Positions 1-12,908 of a DNA stretch of 64,000 nt are shown one piece after another (the stretch's first letter is position 1; each line of letters begins with the position of its first letter). Under the pieces are notes generated by a model. That model was not told where the DNA came from. It was given only the letters and a program-made list of their open reading frames with translations, and ran no database searches. The translations under genes and the position numbers were made by a program. Source of the DNA: Spisula solida (lineage: Eukaryota; Mollusca; Bivalvia; Venerida; Mactridae); assembly GCA_947247005.1 (NCBI GenBank), contig OX365953.1, positions 2,113,001 through 2,177,000 of the forward strand, given 5' to 3'.

Positions 1-1560
1 AGTCGTTCTGCCAATGGAGAGATGTGTCTATACAGATTTGGACGCATTTGCTTTTACAGGTATCTAGACACTTAAAATGGTTTCTATACAGATCTGAATT
101 AGCTGGTAACTCAATGGTCCTCGGTAAAGTTTTTGAGTCTTGGTAGACTCATCTTCTACATCAATTGTTCTCGATTCTTGCTATACGTATTTGAATACAT
201 CTAAGCGTATAGACTCATGAATAAACTTGACGTCTGTATAAATTTAGTGTCTAGAAAGCAATTGATTCTAGAGTCTATAAAGATTTAAATAATGTTGCTT
301 CTAAACAAATACATTTGGTTGTCTATTCAGATTTGGCTCGTTCTATGTGTCATGGTTATGCAACACATATGTCTTGTATTGTTAATAGTTTTCTGTTTAT
401 AAATAAAAAAAATTTCATATACCTGTTGTATTTTATTCTTGTTATTTTTAAGTTATCGTATAGAAAATTTCAAATTGATAGCAATGCCTTTACACTCAGC
501 TTTGTTTGTTAAATTTATACAACCAATGAAATAGGATGCACCAAATATGGAATTTGCACATACTGAATTGCTTTTGGATATATAGCTATACAAACTTTAC
601 ACACAGTACACCATTTGACTATTACATTATACTATTTGCCAATAAACTGAAATTAGCATTATGAAGTTACTACACATCACATCACACTGAAATGAGTTGT
701 AAATGATGTGCATCTGCATTGTTTGTCATTTGATAATATTAAATGAATAACATGCGTATATTTATAAAACATGCTTGTACAAGAGGATTAAGGTACAAAC
801 TAAGATCCTTCATATTCAAGACGAAAATATATTTTTTATATTTCACTTTTGCCAATATATTTTGAAAAATACAACACCTGCTGTTTCTTATAAAGATCAA
901 TCATATATGTCTTTACAGTTTTCAGAACTTTTTTTATGGCGCCCTTTGATGCTTTGCATCAATGGTTATCTTGTATACTCCTGGATAGAACAGTTAATAT
1001 TACTGTCCCCAAATTTGCATCGTAGACCCGTGGCACGTCCGTCGTACGACAATTGTGAAAGGTGTTTAACGTTAATTTACTTTACATATCAGAGTACAAC
1101 TGAAACATTTATACAACAATACAGAATGATAAAACAAAGCCTATAGTCTATTTTGATATACTGTTATATTTACAACACCCCAACCTAAGATAAGAAAAGC
1201 TAAGATGACAAAAGCTGTCTGCTTTTTGATAAACACAGTGAAATATGAAACCTGACTCTTAATTCTGGTAATTTTTTGTTGAACAACACATTGTTCATGG
1301 AAACAATTGTACTGACGTTACGCACAATGTTGTAACATGACGTTGACGTTAATTTACGTCACACACATGACTACACGTTGTAGAATTATGATACGGACAC
1401 AAAGCTTGTACGAGTCCACAATTCTTTTAATCCTAACGGTTTTTGTACATTCGTAGCGTGTGGTCACAGCTCGTGTGTACCCCGTACGATTTTAAAGAAT
1501 GCAGTCGTGCGATATCCGTACGGGCATCGTTTTATATTTAATAAGGTATAAGAAAGAAAT
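1..1560. other. AT-rich non-coding sequence
   Basis: No convincing exon, tRNA or repeat array is visible. The small open frames on the plus strand have low-complexity, non-protein-like translations and no splice or homology support. The stretch is ordinary AT-rich intergenic DNA with scattered short palindromes. Confidence 0.5.
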
Positions 1561-1574
1561 ATCTTGACGGACAC

Positions 1575-1900
1575 GTCTCCATAAAATGTTAGATCCGAGG
1601 ATAATAAGAGAATACGATAGTAATAATACGATAGTACGATGATGATAATACGAGAATACGACGGTACGATGGTAATTATAGGAGAAAATGACAGTACGAT
1701 AGAGATAATGCGACAATGCGATAAAGATAACGCGATACTATATCGCATTGTCATTATCGAACTGTCATATTCTCGCGTTATCACTATCCTATTCTCGTAT
1801 TTTAATCATCGTACTATCGTATTATTGTTATCGTGCCATCGTATTCTCGCATTATCATCCATATTTTACTGTCGAGTTGCAGTATCAACAGAATAGCAGT
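1575..1900. repeat. Degenerate palindromic repeat of ACGATAGTA-type words
   Basis: The left half is built from words such as 'GAATACGATAGTA' and 'GATAATGCGACAATGCG'. The right half carries their complements ('CGCATTGTCATTATCG', 'TACTATCGTATTATTG'). The dyad centre is near 1740, at 'GCGATACTATATCGC'. The whole can fold as one long imperfect hairpin. Overlapping open frames on both strands (Ser/Ile/Tyr-rich) are products of the simple sequence and are not genes. Confidence 0.7.
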
Positions 1901-2039
1901 GAATGTTGTAGTGTTTACAACAATGTAATGTGTAATAACATGTACATTCGAAAAAAAGGTATTTAAATTTTGTGTACAAATGTTATGTTATGCTCGCTCT
2001 GTCTGATACATTTCCCCCCGCTATTCTTTTCCCGTGAAG

Positions 2040-2560
2040 TGACTGGATGGTAGTTATTTCGCAATGTCTATTTATAGATAAGTGGTTAACGAGTTATTTA
2101 TCTAGTTAGTAACTTAACTACATATCTTTCTAGATATTTATCTGGTTAACTAGTTACTTAACGCGTTAATAAGATAATCACATAATTATCTAGATATTTA
2201 TCTGATTAACTAGTTACTTATCTAGTTAGCGACATAACTATGTAGCTATTTATCTGGTTAACTAGATACCTAACGCGTTTATAACATAACAACTTAATTT
2301 TCTAGATAATTAAGTTGTTAACGCGTTATGTAACTAGATAACCACTTAATTATCTAGTTAATTATCATGCTTACTAGATACATACCACGTTGTCAAGTTA
2401 ACACTTTTCTAAAGAGGTAGGAACTGGCAGTTGGTGGCAGCATCATGTGTTTTTTTCTAGATAAGATACTGTTTATGAATTAACTTATTATCTAGTTACC
2501 TAACGTGTTAACCACTTAATTATCTACATAAGTATGCTGCTATCTGGTGGCAGAAATATG
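2040..2560. repeat. AT-rich array of GTTAACTAG/CTAGATA palindromes
   Basis: The region repeats short self-complementary words ('GGTTAACTAGTTACTTA', 'TTATCTAGATA', 'TAACGCGTTA') in both orientations, with no fixed period. No coding potential is visible. It resembles the subterminal region of a foldback element, but I could not define ends. Confidence 0.6.
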
Positions 2561-3264
2561 CCACCATACACCATAGATTCGGTATGCGTATTCATACATT
2601 CAAAATCATATACATACATGTATTAGAACATGCATGTCATGCGTGTGAACGAACATACGAGATATTACGACTTAGCAGTATAGTGAAGATCACACCGGCA
2701 GTCAATTGGATGAATGATTAATAGAACCAATAGCATAGCTTGCTGGTGAGCAGATTCGCATGCAAATGCCCCTGTATACAAACCATGCTCTATCCCAGAC
2801 TTTTAAGTTAGACATGTAGATTAACCAAAATGAAGTAATCATTACCTTCAACGGGGTCCTGCGTATCCCCTACACTCTCCCGCGTTGCCATCTTGATACC
2901 TAGACTAATATAACCAAATTCACTTGAACTATATCCACAAAATAGTACAGCTTACTTTTGTCGCCGTCCTCATACGACCTTTATTTTCATGGTAAAACTG
3001 TCTTTAGAAGTTCACATACATTAATATCATACGGTCCGTTGGCTGATAATTGATTCACATTTCGCTAACACACTCATGCCCCACTTCCAGCTTGCTATTT
3101 ATTAATAGGTTATTAACTATAACGCATACATATTTGTGTTTCTTTTCAATATTTGTAAACATTCAAACTAAACAGTCATGCGTGATACACAAGCAGCATT
3201 TTACATGTATATACATGTATATGGAGTTAGCTTTTGTTGGTGTCCGTCCATCCGGCACGTTACA

Positions 3265-3369
3265 AATGGTGGCAGCGGTGGGATGAAGTCAACTGCCAGA
3301 CCGGAGTTGCCTTACCCACGTGTTTCCCAGGCCAAATCTCGGGACGAGATTTCTCGGAGGGGGAAGTAA
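3265..3369 (+). mobile_element. Possible LTR-retrotransposon remnant or miniature (PBS to PPT)
   Basis: A sequence ending 'GTTACA' at 3264 is followed at once by 'AATGGTGGCAGCGGTGGGAT', which resembles the tRNA-Leu primer-binding site of SURL/Steamer-type Gypsy elements (from memory of the family). About 85 bp later a purine tract ('CGGAGGGGGAAG') precedes 'TGTAACGG', which mirrors GTTACA as LTR ends should. Only 105 bp lie between, so no coding region survives. Full flanking LTRs could not be matched to each other, so this may be a fragment or a TRIM-like miniature. Confidence 0.4.
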
Positions 3370-3619
3370 TGTAACGGTTGTTTGGTGCATTAAGGGAGGT
3401 AATTGGACAATTATGCACAAAGTAAACCTTGCATATTGTGTTCAGGGTCTATGCTAGTCTTGCCACCCGACTAGATAACATACTTTTTTCAAACAATTAT
3501 CATAATTTCATTTTCAATTTTATTTATATTTTATTTTGGTCTTGATTAGTATCTACTAGTATGTTTGAGAATGCAAGGGAATTAATTTCAGGAAAAATAG
3601 TACACTGAAGAGTTGTCTC

Positions 3620-4348
3620 CTTCGTTGATCGCAGCTCCTAGGTCGTTCGTCTTGTAGGTGGTTACTCGTAGGCCGCAACTCGTAGGTCGTAAGTTGCGGC
3701 TCGTAGGTTGTCGGTCGCAGCTCTTAAATCGTAGACGTTTACTCGTTGTTTGCAGCACGTAAATCGTAGCTCGCAGATTCGCAGATGTTTACTCGTACGT
3801 ACGTACGTACGTACCTACCTACGTACCTACCTACGTACCTACCTACCTACCTACCTACCTACCTACCTACCTACCTACCTACCTACCTACCTACCTACCT
3901 ACCTACCTACCTACCTACCTACCTACCTACCTACCTACCTACCTACCTACCTACCTACCTACCTACCTACCTACCTACCTACCTACCTACCTACCTACCT
4001 ACCTACCTACCTACCTACCTACCTACCTACCTACCTACCTACCTACCTACCTACCTACCTACCTACCTACCTACCTACCTACCTACCTACCTACCTACCT
4101 ACCTACCTACCTACCTACCTACCTACCTACCTACCTACCTACCTACCTACCTACCTACCTACCTACCTACCTACCTACCTACCTACCTACCTACCTACCT
4201 ACCTACCTACCTACCTACCTACCTACCTACCTACCTACCTACCTACCTACCTACCTACCTACCTACCTACCTACCTACCTACCTACCTACCTACCTACCT
4301 ACCTACCTACCTACCTACCTACCTACCTACCTACCTACCTACCTACCT
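3620..4348 (+). repeat. (CTAC)n microsatellite with degenerate CGTAGGTCG lead-in
   Basis: From about 3793 to 4348 the sequence is an almost pure CTAC tetranucleotide array, roughly 130 copies, starting with an ACGT-rich segment. Before it (3620-3790) lies a degenerate array of 'CTCGTAGGTCGTA'-like words. The array reads as a Thr-Tyr-Leu-Pro repeat in one frame; this is an artefact of a 4-bp unit without stops, not a protein. Confidence 0.95.
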
Positions 4349-4639
4349 GACAATATTTTTAAAAGCAGTGACTTTTTTGAGAGGATTTAATTTCGTGGAT
4401 GACCTAACGAAGAAATTAAATACTTCAAATTATGTGCCCACGAAAGGGTATTTAGTTCCATTGAACTTAAATTACTTTACAGTATGTCGAAACTACAAAA
4501 AAATAATTTTGTCTTTTAGACTTTTTGTAGTTTTTTGTAACTTCTGCATTTAGATTAATAAGTAATTCTTATAAGATTGAATGTCAGTTTTATACTTATA
4601 AGGACACTATACAAGTACGACTTAGAAGTGAATATTTTA

Positions 4640-5715
4640 AGGGGATCGGACTGTGAGCGTAGCATGACCGTGCGATCATAGGGGTCTGTATCGACTCACT
4701 GGTCTCTCAATCACTAGATATAGATTAACAGGGACGTAACTCGTATCAAAATTGCGACACCACCAACTTTACAAACAGTCTTGTAACTTTTCCAAAAAGG
4801 CAATTAATCACATACTGTTTTCTCCAGTAGCAAGCTTATACATTTATCTTCGAGATACAACCAATCTTATGTCAAAATATATCGCACTCGAGCCGTTACA
4901 AATGCATACATGTTGAAATTATACTGACATAAAAACAGGACAAAAATGTGGACAGGCCCTTACCATACTATAGGGCTCTTCACACAGGAGTGTTGACAAA
5001 AACAATGCCATAGTTGGATGACCGTATAATAACTAAAACTATAACCAAAATATCACCTCTGAAAAGTAACACAAGCGCTAGTGCGGTCATTCTATCATTT
5101 TGAAATCTAAAAATGTTCATCGGACTGCCATTGTTTGTAAAGCCGAACACCCGATGATACAAGTTATTTTACTGGATGAACTTTCGAACATGTGACCACT
5201 GCAAACAGATATACTAGTTCTCGATATTCTAGCGCAGGTAATACGTATTGGATGCACAACCGGGATCAAGTAGTTTGTAAATAAAAATACTACGTATCGG
5301 TCTACAAATTGTGCACGAAAAACTCGTGTTCTGATCCAAGTGAGTAAGCAAGGAATGTAGAATGGTTGTGAATATTACTATATTCCACGGAAAAGCATGC
5401 AGCAGTTAAAGGTTTTAAACTAATCAATGAGTCTACTCCCCATTTTAAGAAGCACACGTTAAATGTACATGTGGGATGATCAACACATAAAAAGGAAAAT
5501 GCTCATAAATTCTTGTTAAGTGACCAATGTTGTTAAAACATATAATATATTGGCTTATTATAAATTATGAACTATAAAAAACGTTCATTTTAACACAAAC
5601 AAACAAATAACTTAACGTTTATGTATTTGGATTATTTTATTTAAAAATTCACGTCATGTGTAATAAGGAGTACAGCACGGAGAATTGGGTCTGATCCTTA
5701 CCTTTACTGTATACT
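4640..5715 (-). mobile_element. Dispersed repeat R1, copy 1 (inverted relative to copy at 60.4-61.7 kb)
   Basis: The segment is the reverse complement of 60390-61670, leaving aside the MITE nested there. Shared landmarks include 'TAGTGATTGAGAGACC', 'AGAGCCCTATAGTATGG' and 'AAGGTAAGGATCAGACCC'. The 4640-5150 part is also shared with 11455-11912. No transposase or reverse transcriptase can be seen. Ends are approximate and no clear terminal repeats were found, so the class is unknown. Confidence 0.8.
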
Positions 5716-7080
5716 TGACTATATAACAAGTTCTTGCGTTGAATTTATGAATTTCTGCGAACAAATTGTAAATACCCATACCAGTAGCACGCACATGCCT
5801 ATGTTCTTCAGAGTTTTGAATCGGTACTAATCGTTTTAAAAAAAGTTATTTCCGGTTTAGAACATTGCGGAGTCGAAAGAAGTGAATGGTTGAAAGTGTT
5901 CAAATTACGACACTTTTGAGTCCTAACATAGTCTTTCATAACGTTAAGCCTGATTCAAATCATGAAAATTATTGAAAAAATACATATCTCATTTAACCCT
6001 TTCGCTGCCAACGTCAAAACGTCAAAAATCAGCTGGTGCCAAACATATTTTGACGTCACGTCATTTCCGATGATACGCGTGTGTAAGTGGCGCGTTTGTT
6101 TGATTGTCAATTAGTAAACGTCGTCACGTACGCTTACACTAGAAATATTGAATAAAATGTTATCAGTGAATTATTTTATTAAATATGATGCGGTTGAATT
6201 GAATAGCACGCGGTTGAATTGAATAGCACGTTATGGTTAAATCTATCTAAGCTGTCAAAAACTGCATGTATGTACCAGGGATGTCCGGAAAGATTTCGTA
6301 TTAACCAAAACCACTCAAAGGATACATTTGAAAAATTATTAGCTTAAAGATTTATCTATTTGTGACAATTCCTGAAAGTTTCATGAAGAAATCACGAAGG
6401 AAACACACACAACAAGCATTCTACACAGTACATGTAACAACTAAACTCCGTAGACGCACGACGTCATGCATTCGCTTGAACGCATTTTAGAGGTTGTTAC
6501 ACTTGTAGCCTTTTCTTCCGTAGAGATAAGCCCGGGAACCAATCGGGCTCTTACCTTTGATGAATTAAGATCGTCGCGGTATTTCATGATAGTATGCACA
6601 GCTGTCCGTTTTCGTATAACCAGGTCATCCGCCAATTGTGATACATGTCCCGTACACACTAGTAGTTTGCAGTCACGTATCACTGATGGTCTTCAGTTCG
6701 TCTTTTAGTCGTCTGAATGTTCATACCCGCCACTTCCACGCTTAAAGCTAGTGAAATTATAAACATTGAAAACCTATCTAATTTTAATATTTTATGTATT
6801 CCGTTCCAAAACAGTAAAAGCGTGTGACACATATATAAAGTGTATACACATTTTTTATCAAAACGTTGATGCGTGCGTGACGTAATCCGGTATAGTTATA
6901 TTTTATTCATCCGTTGACCGTTACTATGTTTACCATAAAAACATAATAATTTAAAATTATAAGCAATGGAGAAGAATTTCAGTTTGATGACATATCGTTA
7001 ACTCTTGCCAAATATACAAAACTTAATGGCGAGCTATTAATGAATTGTGAAGCACGTCAATTTCGAAGTGCTTCCTGAAG
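5716..7080. other. Non-coding spacer with ACGTCA-rich patches
   Basis: AT-rich sequence with short CpG-containing patches ('TTTGACGTCACGTCATTTCC' near 6050). Open frames on both strands at 6441-6708 overlap each other and match no family I recognise. Nothing else is supported. Confidence 0.4.
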
Positions 7081-7400
7081 CGCTATATGGGTTGTCCAGC
7101 TTTCCTTGACGCTATTGTACGAAACATCTCGTTCACAAATCATTCAGATGACGGACAATGTTAATGGAGTGAACATCGACCGGTTATCAGATGGTCACCG
7201 ACAAACTGTTGTCACTAAGCCACGCCTTGATTTTGTCCAACATTACCCGATTTCCATCCGGTCCGAAAAGTCAAGAAGTACGCCGGCCGATCATCGGAAA
7301 GCGATCTGATTGGATAAGTGAGCCAGGTATTATTGCCACAGGGAGTCGACATCTTCTCGATATTTGGAGGAAACTTGAAAAATTATTTGTCGCATTTTGA
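7080..7400 (+). repeat. Dispersed repeat, copy 1 of a direct pair
   Basis: Shares an ordered set of words with 8700-9100 in the same orientation: 'GGTCACCGACAAA', 'TTGATTTTGTCC', 'GTCAAGAAGTAC', 'CAGCGATCTGATT' (AAGCGATCTGATT here), and 'CAGGTATTATT' before 'GTCGACATCTTC'. The copies are clearly diverged. No open frame spans both, so this is a non-coding interspersed repeat. Confidence 0.7.
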
Positions 7401-8049
7401 ATTCCTATTGCATAAATGTAATTTATAACATGGAAATTAATCAGTTTAAAAGTACAAATCATTAAAACAAATCATGTTGTTTATTTATGCATTTAAATTA
7501 AAATATAAAATATTTCAATCGTTGAACGGTTAATTAGAATTACCTTTTGCATTGTTCAATTCTATAAACGGGAATAAACAACTAAAACACTCGACACAAT
7601 TCGCTACAAAATACATAAAAAGCAGCAAAAAATTGAATGTGTCCTATTTGCCATATACTTGTATTATTCTGTGATTCAGACAGACGTTCCCCTAACAATA
7701 CAGATTACGTCACCCAATGCATCCATCCAGTACACATGTTATATGCTTTGTATTTAAAGATTTAGTGTGATTTTGGAAAACTATAATAAATGTATTCTGT
7801 TTTCCATTATATCTGAAGAAACAGGCCAGTATCATTATTTTTAAAATTGTAGCTTTGAAGTAACACACAGATCTATTTGATTGCCACTGACTGTCATTAA
7901 ATTACACACTGCAAGTGTGATTTCTAGCATGCTAAATTACCGGAGGTTGACCTTTCCATCGGAGGTCTACATGGTGTAGGCCGTGAAATACATGTACAAA
8001 CTATACTAATTTTAATTCAAAACTTATTCTGTGATATAATGAACCGGTC

Positions 8050-8330
8050 TTTTGAAGCCAAGGCCCCGCACCCCGAGAAATAGATGGGATTTTTACTTTT
8101 GCATTTTGCAAACCTCGGGTAAAATCCCTACCCCAGGGCCACATAGATGTTGAAACCCAATAAATTGTCCTGCCCTATGCCTCACGGCTATATTTCCCCG
8201 ATATTTTTGCGCGAAGCTAAAACCAAAGCACTCACCCAGCAGTGTGGGGACATCGGAAAGGTAAAAACATGGGACTGTTGCCTGGCTTTCCCCCGGGGTT
8301 GGGGGTTCAATTGACTGGTGCATAAGTCAT
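8050..8330. repeat. GC-rich inverted-repeat element
   Basis: The left part carries 'GCCCCGCACCCCGAG' and the right part 'CCCCCGGGGTTGGGGGTTCA', ending 'ATTGACTGGTGCAT'. The same terminal sequence recurs inverted at 55848-55915 ('ATGCACCAGTCAACTGAAAC' followed by a C-rich block). This marks a dispersed non-autonomous element with GC-rich ends in otherwise AT-rich DNA. No coding region. Confidence 0.6.
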
Positions 8331-8699
8331 CTTTATACACATATATATCGTTGTCCAGATATATTAACAGGTGATCTGAAACAAAAAAGCCTAGCTACAC
8401 AGGTCGTATAATTTCGGCTATATACTAATTGGACGGCATCATTATGGAACATCCATGAATGATTCTGGAGTTTGTCCTGTTTTATTTTATTTACGGTTAG
8501 AGTAAATATGTTTGGTTGTATCTCAAGATAGAGGCCAGTTGTGGTTCGGTATATTGAGGATGGCGCGAAAACCAACTTGTAAAATGTCGTGATCTGCTAA
8601 GTTCTAATTATTCATTATGAAATGACTACTGCATGTATGCAAATATGTGTATTTTTGTTAAATTGGAATGTACAACATTTTCAGTCATATACAGTGAAC

Positions 8700-9100
8700 G
8701 ACTAGTTTTCTTTGACTGTGCCACTGGGTCACACATCATCCGCATGACGGATGATGTCCACCCGGACGCTGGACGATGTCAGTGTACCCATCTGATGTTA
8801 TACCCGATGTCTAAGCATCGTTCACCCGCCCTACGCCAGAATTGAATACTGTTTGATGGATGTCGGTTGGGCATTGCTTGCTGATCTTTCGATGTCCGTC
8901 TCATATCGGGCGAAAATCGCCCGGTCATCGGTCGGTCACCGACAAATATATGTGTCGCTAAACCGCGTATTGATTTTGTCCGACAATGCCCTGATGTCCA
9001 CCCCCCTGTCAGTCAAGAAGTACACAGGCCGATCATCGAACAGCGATCTGATTAGATGTGTGACCCAGGTATTATTATCACAGGGGGTCGACATCTTCAG
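8700..9100 (+). repeat. Dispersed repeat, copy 2 of a direct pair
   Basis: Diverged copy of 7080-7400, with the same order of shared words and a slightly longer 5' part. The ends pair with each other: 'CTGTGCCACTGGGTCACAC' at the start against 'GTGTGACCCAGG' towards the end, as in a foldback element. The 124-residue open frame across it is not protein-like and is not annotated as a gene. Confidence 0.65.
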
Positions 9101-9229
9101 TTCAGTTGTTGGTTTCTTATTGGTGACTGTCAGTAAATGGTTAATGGATTTGCGTGTGTTTAAAAATATGGAAGTCAGTGTTATAATGATTGTTTCATTA
9201 TGTTCGGGTCTCGTTACAAAGACGTAGAT

Positions 9230-10290
9230 CTATACGGATGTTGCCCAATATATGTTGTTTTATTTTATTTATTGAATGAAATGTACCACATTGAACTTCC
9301 AACCCGATGCCTGAAGTTTTGGAAGAAAATATGACGCTGTATGTGAGGACAGATATAATTTTATTCATAAATGTGCTCAACTTTACTATTGATCCCCGGA
9401 AACGCCATGGTTGGGCCTTCATGTGTGTTATTTTGTCCGCAGGCACAAGTTCGTGATAAAGGGGTGCAATGTTATATAGAAGATGTATGATAGCAGGAAA
9501 TTTACAACATACATTTCAACAATATCGAGCCCTATATAACATTAAAGATGTCGAGTTTGCTTCATTAATTGGTTTGACGTCATACAACGTTGCGTTGAAA
9601 AGTAACACGTCTTGTGTGTATACAAGTATTACAAAATATACATTCATTTGCTAATTATTCAATATAATTGTACTAAATTTTCAGTAGTAGAAAACTAAGC
9701 TATATAGGTCATGATTTTATCCATAGTTTATGCTTCATTAACTATACCCCATGTCAAAATGATGTGAAAATCACGCAAATCTCGTAACATAATTACTGAG
9801 AATCAAACACAAATATTTAATTACTTTTGCAATCAGACTGAAGAGTTATCATTTTTCAACTGTTGTAAATAGTTTATTTTCGTGCAACCGTCTATAACCT
9901 GCATAATTAATCACTTTTCCGGTGGTCACTTTTGATGCGCGATCCGCGAAATGGCGCCAATATTAACGTCGTCAGACGCATGACGTCATGTCCGAATTCC
10001 ACCGGAAATGACGTCATAATGTTTTGACCTTTACTTGTTAACATCTTAACCCTTTCGTACGATGTTTAGATGTAATATTTCCAGGTTCCTTAAGTCCATA
10101 TAAAAATAGGCCAAATAGGCCCGTTGGCACTCAACGTAGTAAACAATAATAGGCCAAATAGGCCCCGTGGCACAGAAGTGGTTAATCCAACATAAATAAA
10201 ACAATATGGCGACGTCGGAAATGACGTCACATCATTTAACGCGACGTCATCGCACGTTAATGCGACGTCGTCGCACGACATAGCGCGCCA
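9230..10290. other. Non-coding spacer with repeated ACGTCA/TGACGTC words
   Basis: Many TGACGTCA-like words occur between 9960 and 10290, and a duplicated 'ATAGGCCAAATAGGCCC' lies at 10107-10165. No gene or clear mobile element is seen. The CRE-like words may simply be repeat vocabulary. Confidence 0.4.
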
Positions 10291-11912
10291 ACTTGTGAAT
10301 ATGTTGAATTGAAATATAAATAGAGGATATTACATGAGTGTCTTTTCATATTGAATTTATTAAACGAGTTTAATAAAATGATAAATGTGAGGCTCTGCCG
10401 AGCATTTTATCGATTTTATTCAACGAGTTTAATAAATTCAATGTGGAAAGTCACAAATGTAATGTTCTTTTTATCATATGTTAGCCATTTCTGGCCGAAA
10501 CATAAAATAGCTACTTATTTTCACTATAATAAACGCGCAACTTTGACGACATCGCCTAAACTTTGAGTGACGTCACGTCAAAACTTTATTACACTAGTGT
10601 ATTATCAAAAATAAATAATGGCTTTATTACGCTGCCGCGACGTCAAACATAATGATAAATAGCAAATAAAAGACGAATGTAAAACTATAATAACTATTTA
10701 TAGGGAATATCTGTGCAACCCATCTCTTAGATTGGAAAACACTATTTTCGATGAATTTGTTCGCCTGGTGTTCTATGTGGTGCTGCCTGGCAGCCAGATG
10801 CTAGATCTATAGTCTCTGTTGTAGAGCAAACAAATTCCAAGGGCATTTTTTTCTTCGATCAGATTATCAAACAAAGCTGATGGGAAATCCCCGCTGGATG
10901 CAGTGCATTTGTTCATATCTTACATATAGACAATATATCATCTGTTAATTTATGCTAATAGAATAGGATCGAGTTAAATTCTTTGTACTTTACTACATGT
11001 ACTAGTATATTGATACCATATTTATATACAACTACAAATGTATATATTAATACACGATCAAAACCAATCCGTTATCAAAGCATGACGTTACAAACGCACG
11101 ATTGGTACTTGTAAAACAGTTTGCGACACGCAACGTTGGAAACATTAAGCTGTAAGGCGTCGAATGAAGTTACCACAGGAGGTCATGTCTATTCGTACTT
11201 TGGTTAATAATAAGAATATATGGTTAAAGAAAGGGTACCTATATATTTAGAACGTTTCATAGACTTCCAATGACGAATAAAGTAGATAGGCCTACAGTAC
11301 TAAATTAGTAACTTTTCCGCATATTTGTTGATCAACCCTCGATCGAATTTCCTAATGTCCCAAGGTATGGTTTGTGACGTCACATGTTCCACCAAAGCGT
11401 GTCCAATAAAATGGCTTGTACCATCGGGTATTCGACATTACGTCACGTGACTCAAAATGGAAGTCCGATGAACATTTTTAGATTTCAAAATGATAGAATG
11501 ACCGCACTAGCGCTTGTGTTACTTTTCAGAGGTGATATTTTGGTTATAGTTTTAGTTATTATACGGTCTTCCTACCATGGCATTGTTTTTGTCGACACTC
11601 CTGTGTGAAGAGCCCTATAGTATGGTAAGGGCCTGTGCACATTTTTGTCCTGTTTTTATTTTTCAGTATATTTTCAACATGTATGCATTTGTAACGGCTC
11701 GAGTGCGATATATTTTGACATAAGATTGGCTGTATCTCGAAGATAAATGTATAAGCTTGCTACTGGAGAAAACAGTATGTGATTAATTGTCTTTTTGGAA
11801 AAGTTACAAGACTGTTTGTAAAGTTGGTGGTGTCGCAATTTTGATACGAGTTACGTCCCTGTTAATCTATATCTAGTGATTGAGAGACCATGCAGTGAGT
11901 CGATACAGACCC
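10290..11912 (+). mobile_element. Dispersed repeat R2, full copy
   Basis: 10300-11490 is the reverse complement of 58770-59932 (for example 'CTCTGCCGAGCATTTTATCG', 'CTGCCTGGCAGCCAGA', 'TAGGTACCC' blocks). 11455-11912 is shared with R1 (61000-61670 and, inverted, 4640-5150). R1 and R2 therefore have different 5' modules and a common 3' module. It contains paired 'AACGAGTTTAATAAA' words near its 5' end. No encoded enzyme is visible; class undetermined. Confidence 0.8.
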
Positions 11913-12748
11913 CTATGCGTGCGACCACATACACGCGTCAATGGTGCTTGTTTGTCCCTAAAAAGAGACAAACAGAAATAAAAACGTTAGGCGGTGCTGC
12001 TGAGACAACGACGAGCTCCATGACCACCCCTTCTTATCTAGGAGGGAAGAAGGGGTGTAGGGAAACAACCACAGAGCAAGCAAAGCAAAACAGACTACGC
12101 CAAACGCTTGGAATTTGGATGACCCATTACGAAACATACACTTTATATACAACTGCCAAGTGACTAAACGTGGACTTCGTAAATGTATTAATAAATATGT
12201 ATGTCAGACAATTCGAACCTTGCAATAAAAGCGATGAATTTTAATGAAACGATTACGCCTGAATAAAATACTACATTGTCAAAGTTTCGTTACACTAAGC
12301 TATAAATTTAAATAGATATATCAAACATTTGAACTGATCAGGTTATGTTTTCATCTTCCCTTTGTAATATTTCCTACCCCGGGGCATATAGCGTAAACTA
12401 AACGTAGCCACATAATAAAAATAGATTTACACACCAATTTCCACACTATTTCACACGAGACGATACCTGTCCAAATTAAACCTTGCCTTGACGCAGTGAT
12501 TTCCCCATAAGATTGTCTCCACGTTTCCCATTCAGAAATGTTGCGATATTCTATGAGCGACTGCTGTCTGTTAATGTAACACTAGCCTCAATAAAAGAAA
12601 AAGACATTTGCCGAGACATGGCACCATGCAACTCCAATGCGCTTGCATACTGCATAAGCCTGGTGAACTCACCACCCAACACACTCTAACGGTGGTTTAC
12701 TCTCTGGACCTATGCACAAAGATCGAGATACATACATTTTACTATATG

Positions 12749-12908
12749 TACAGAACAACCTCTGTAGATCAACACCCTGTGGGTGCTACAAATATTGGTC
12801 ATTGTTTCGATGTTGTTATTGAACAAAGGTTAAGTTAAATGTTTCGAATTGTTATACAGAAGTTGCATGTTGCTTTACAGAGGGCCGCTCTGGAGAGGTT
12901 GTACTGTA
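12749..12908. mobile_element. Small inverted-repeat element (ACAACCTCTGTAG family), copy 1
   Basis: Left end 'ACAACCTCTGTAGATCAACA' pairs with the right end 'GGAGAGGTTGTACTGTA'; an internal 'TTTACAGAGGGCCGCTC' also matches other copies. Related copies lie at 34807-34980 and, more diverged, at 27875-28110. About 160 bp and non-coding, consistent with a MITE. Target duplication was not resolved. Confidence 0.6.

Noticed and set aside
1464..1966. Overlapping Ser/Ile/Tyr-rich frames on both strands
   Set aside because: Low-complexity translation of a palindromic simple repeat.
3750..4553. 267-residue Thr-Tyr-Leu-Pro repeat frame
   Set aside because: Pure translation of the (CTAC)n microsatellite; a 4-bp unit without stops is open in several frames.
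6441..6708. Two 80-residue frames on opposite strands
   Set aside because: Neither matches a known family nor shows exon borders. The minus-strand one looks slightly protein-like but cannot be supported.
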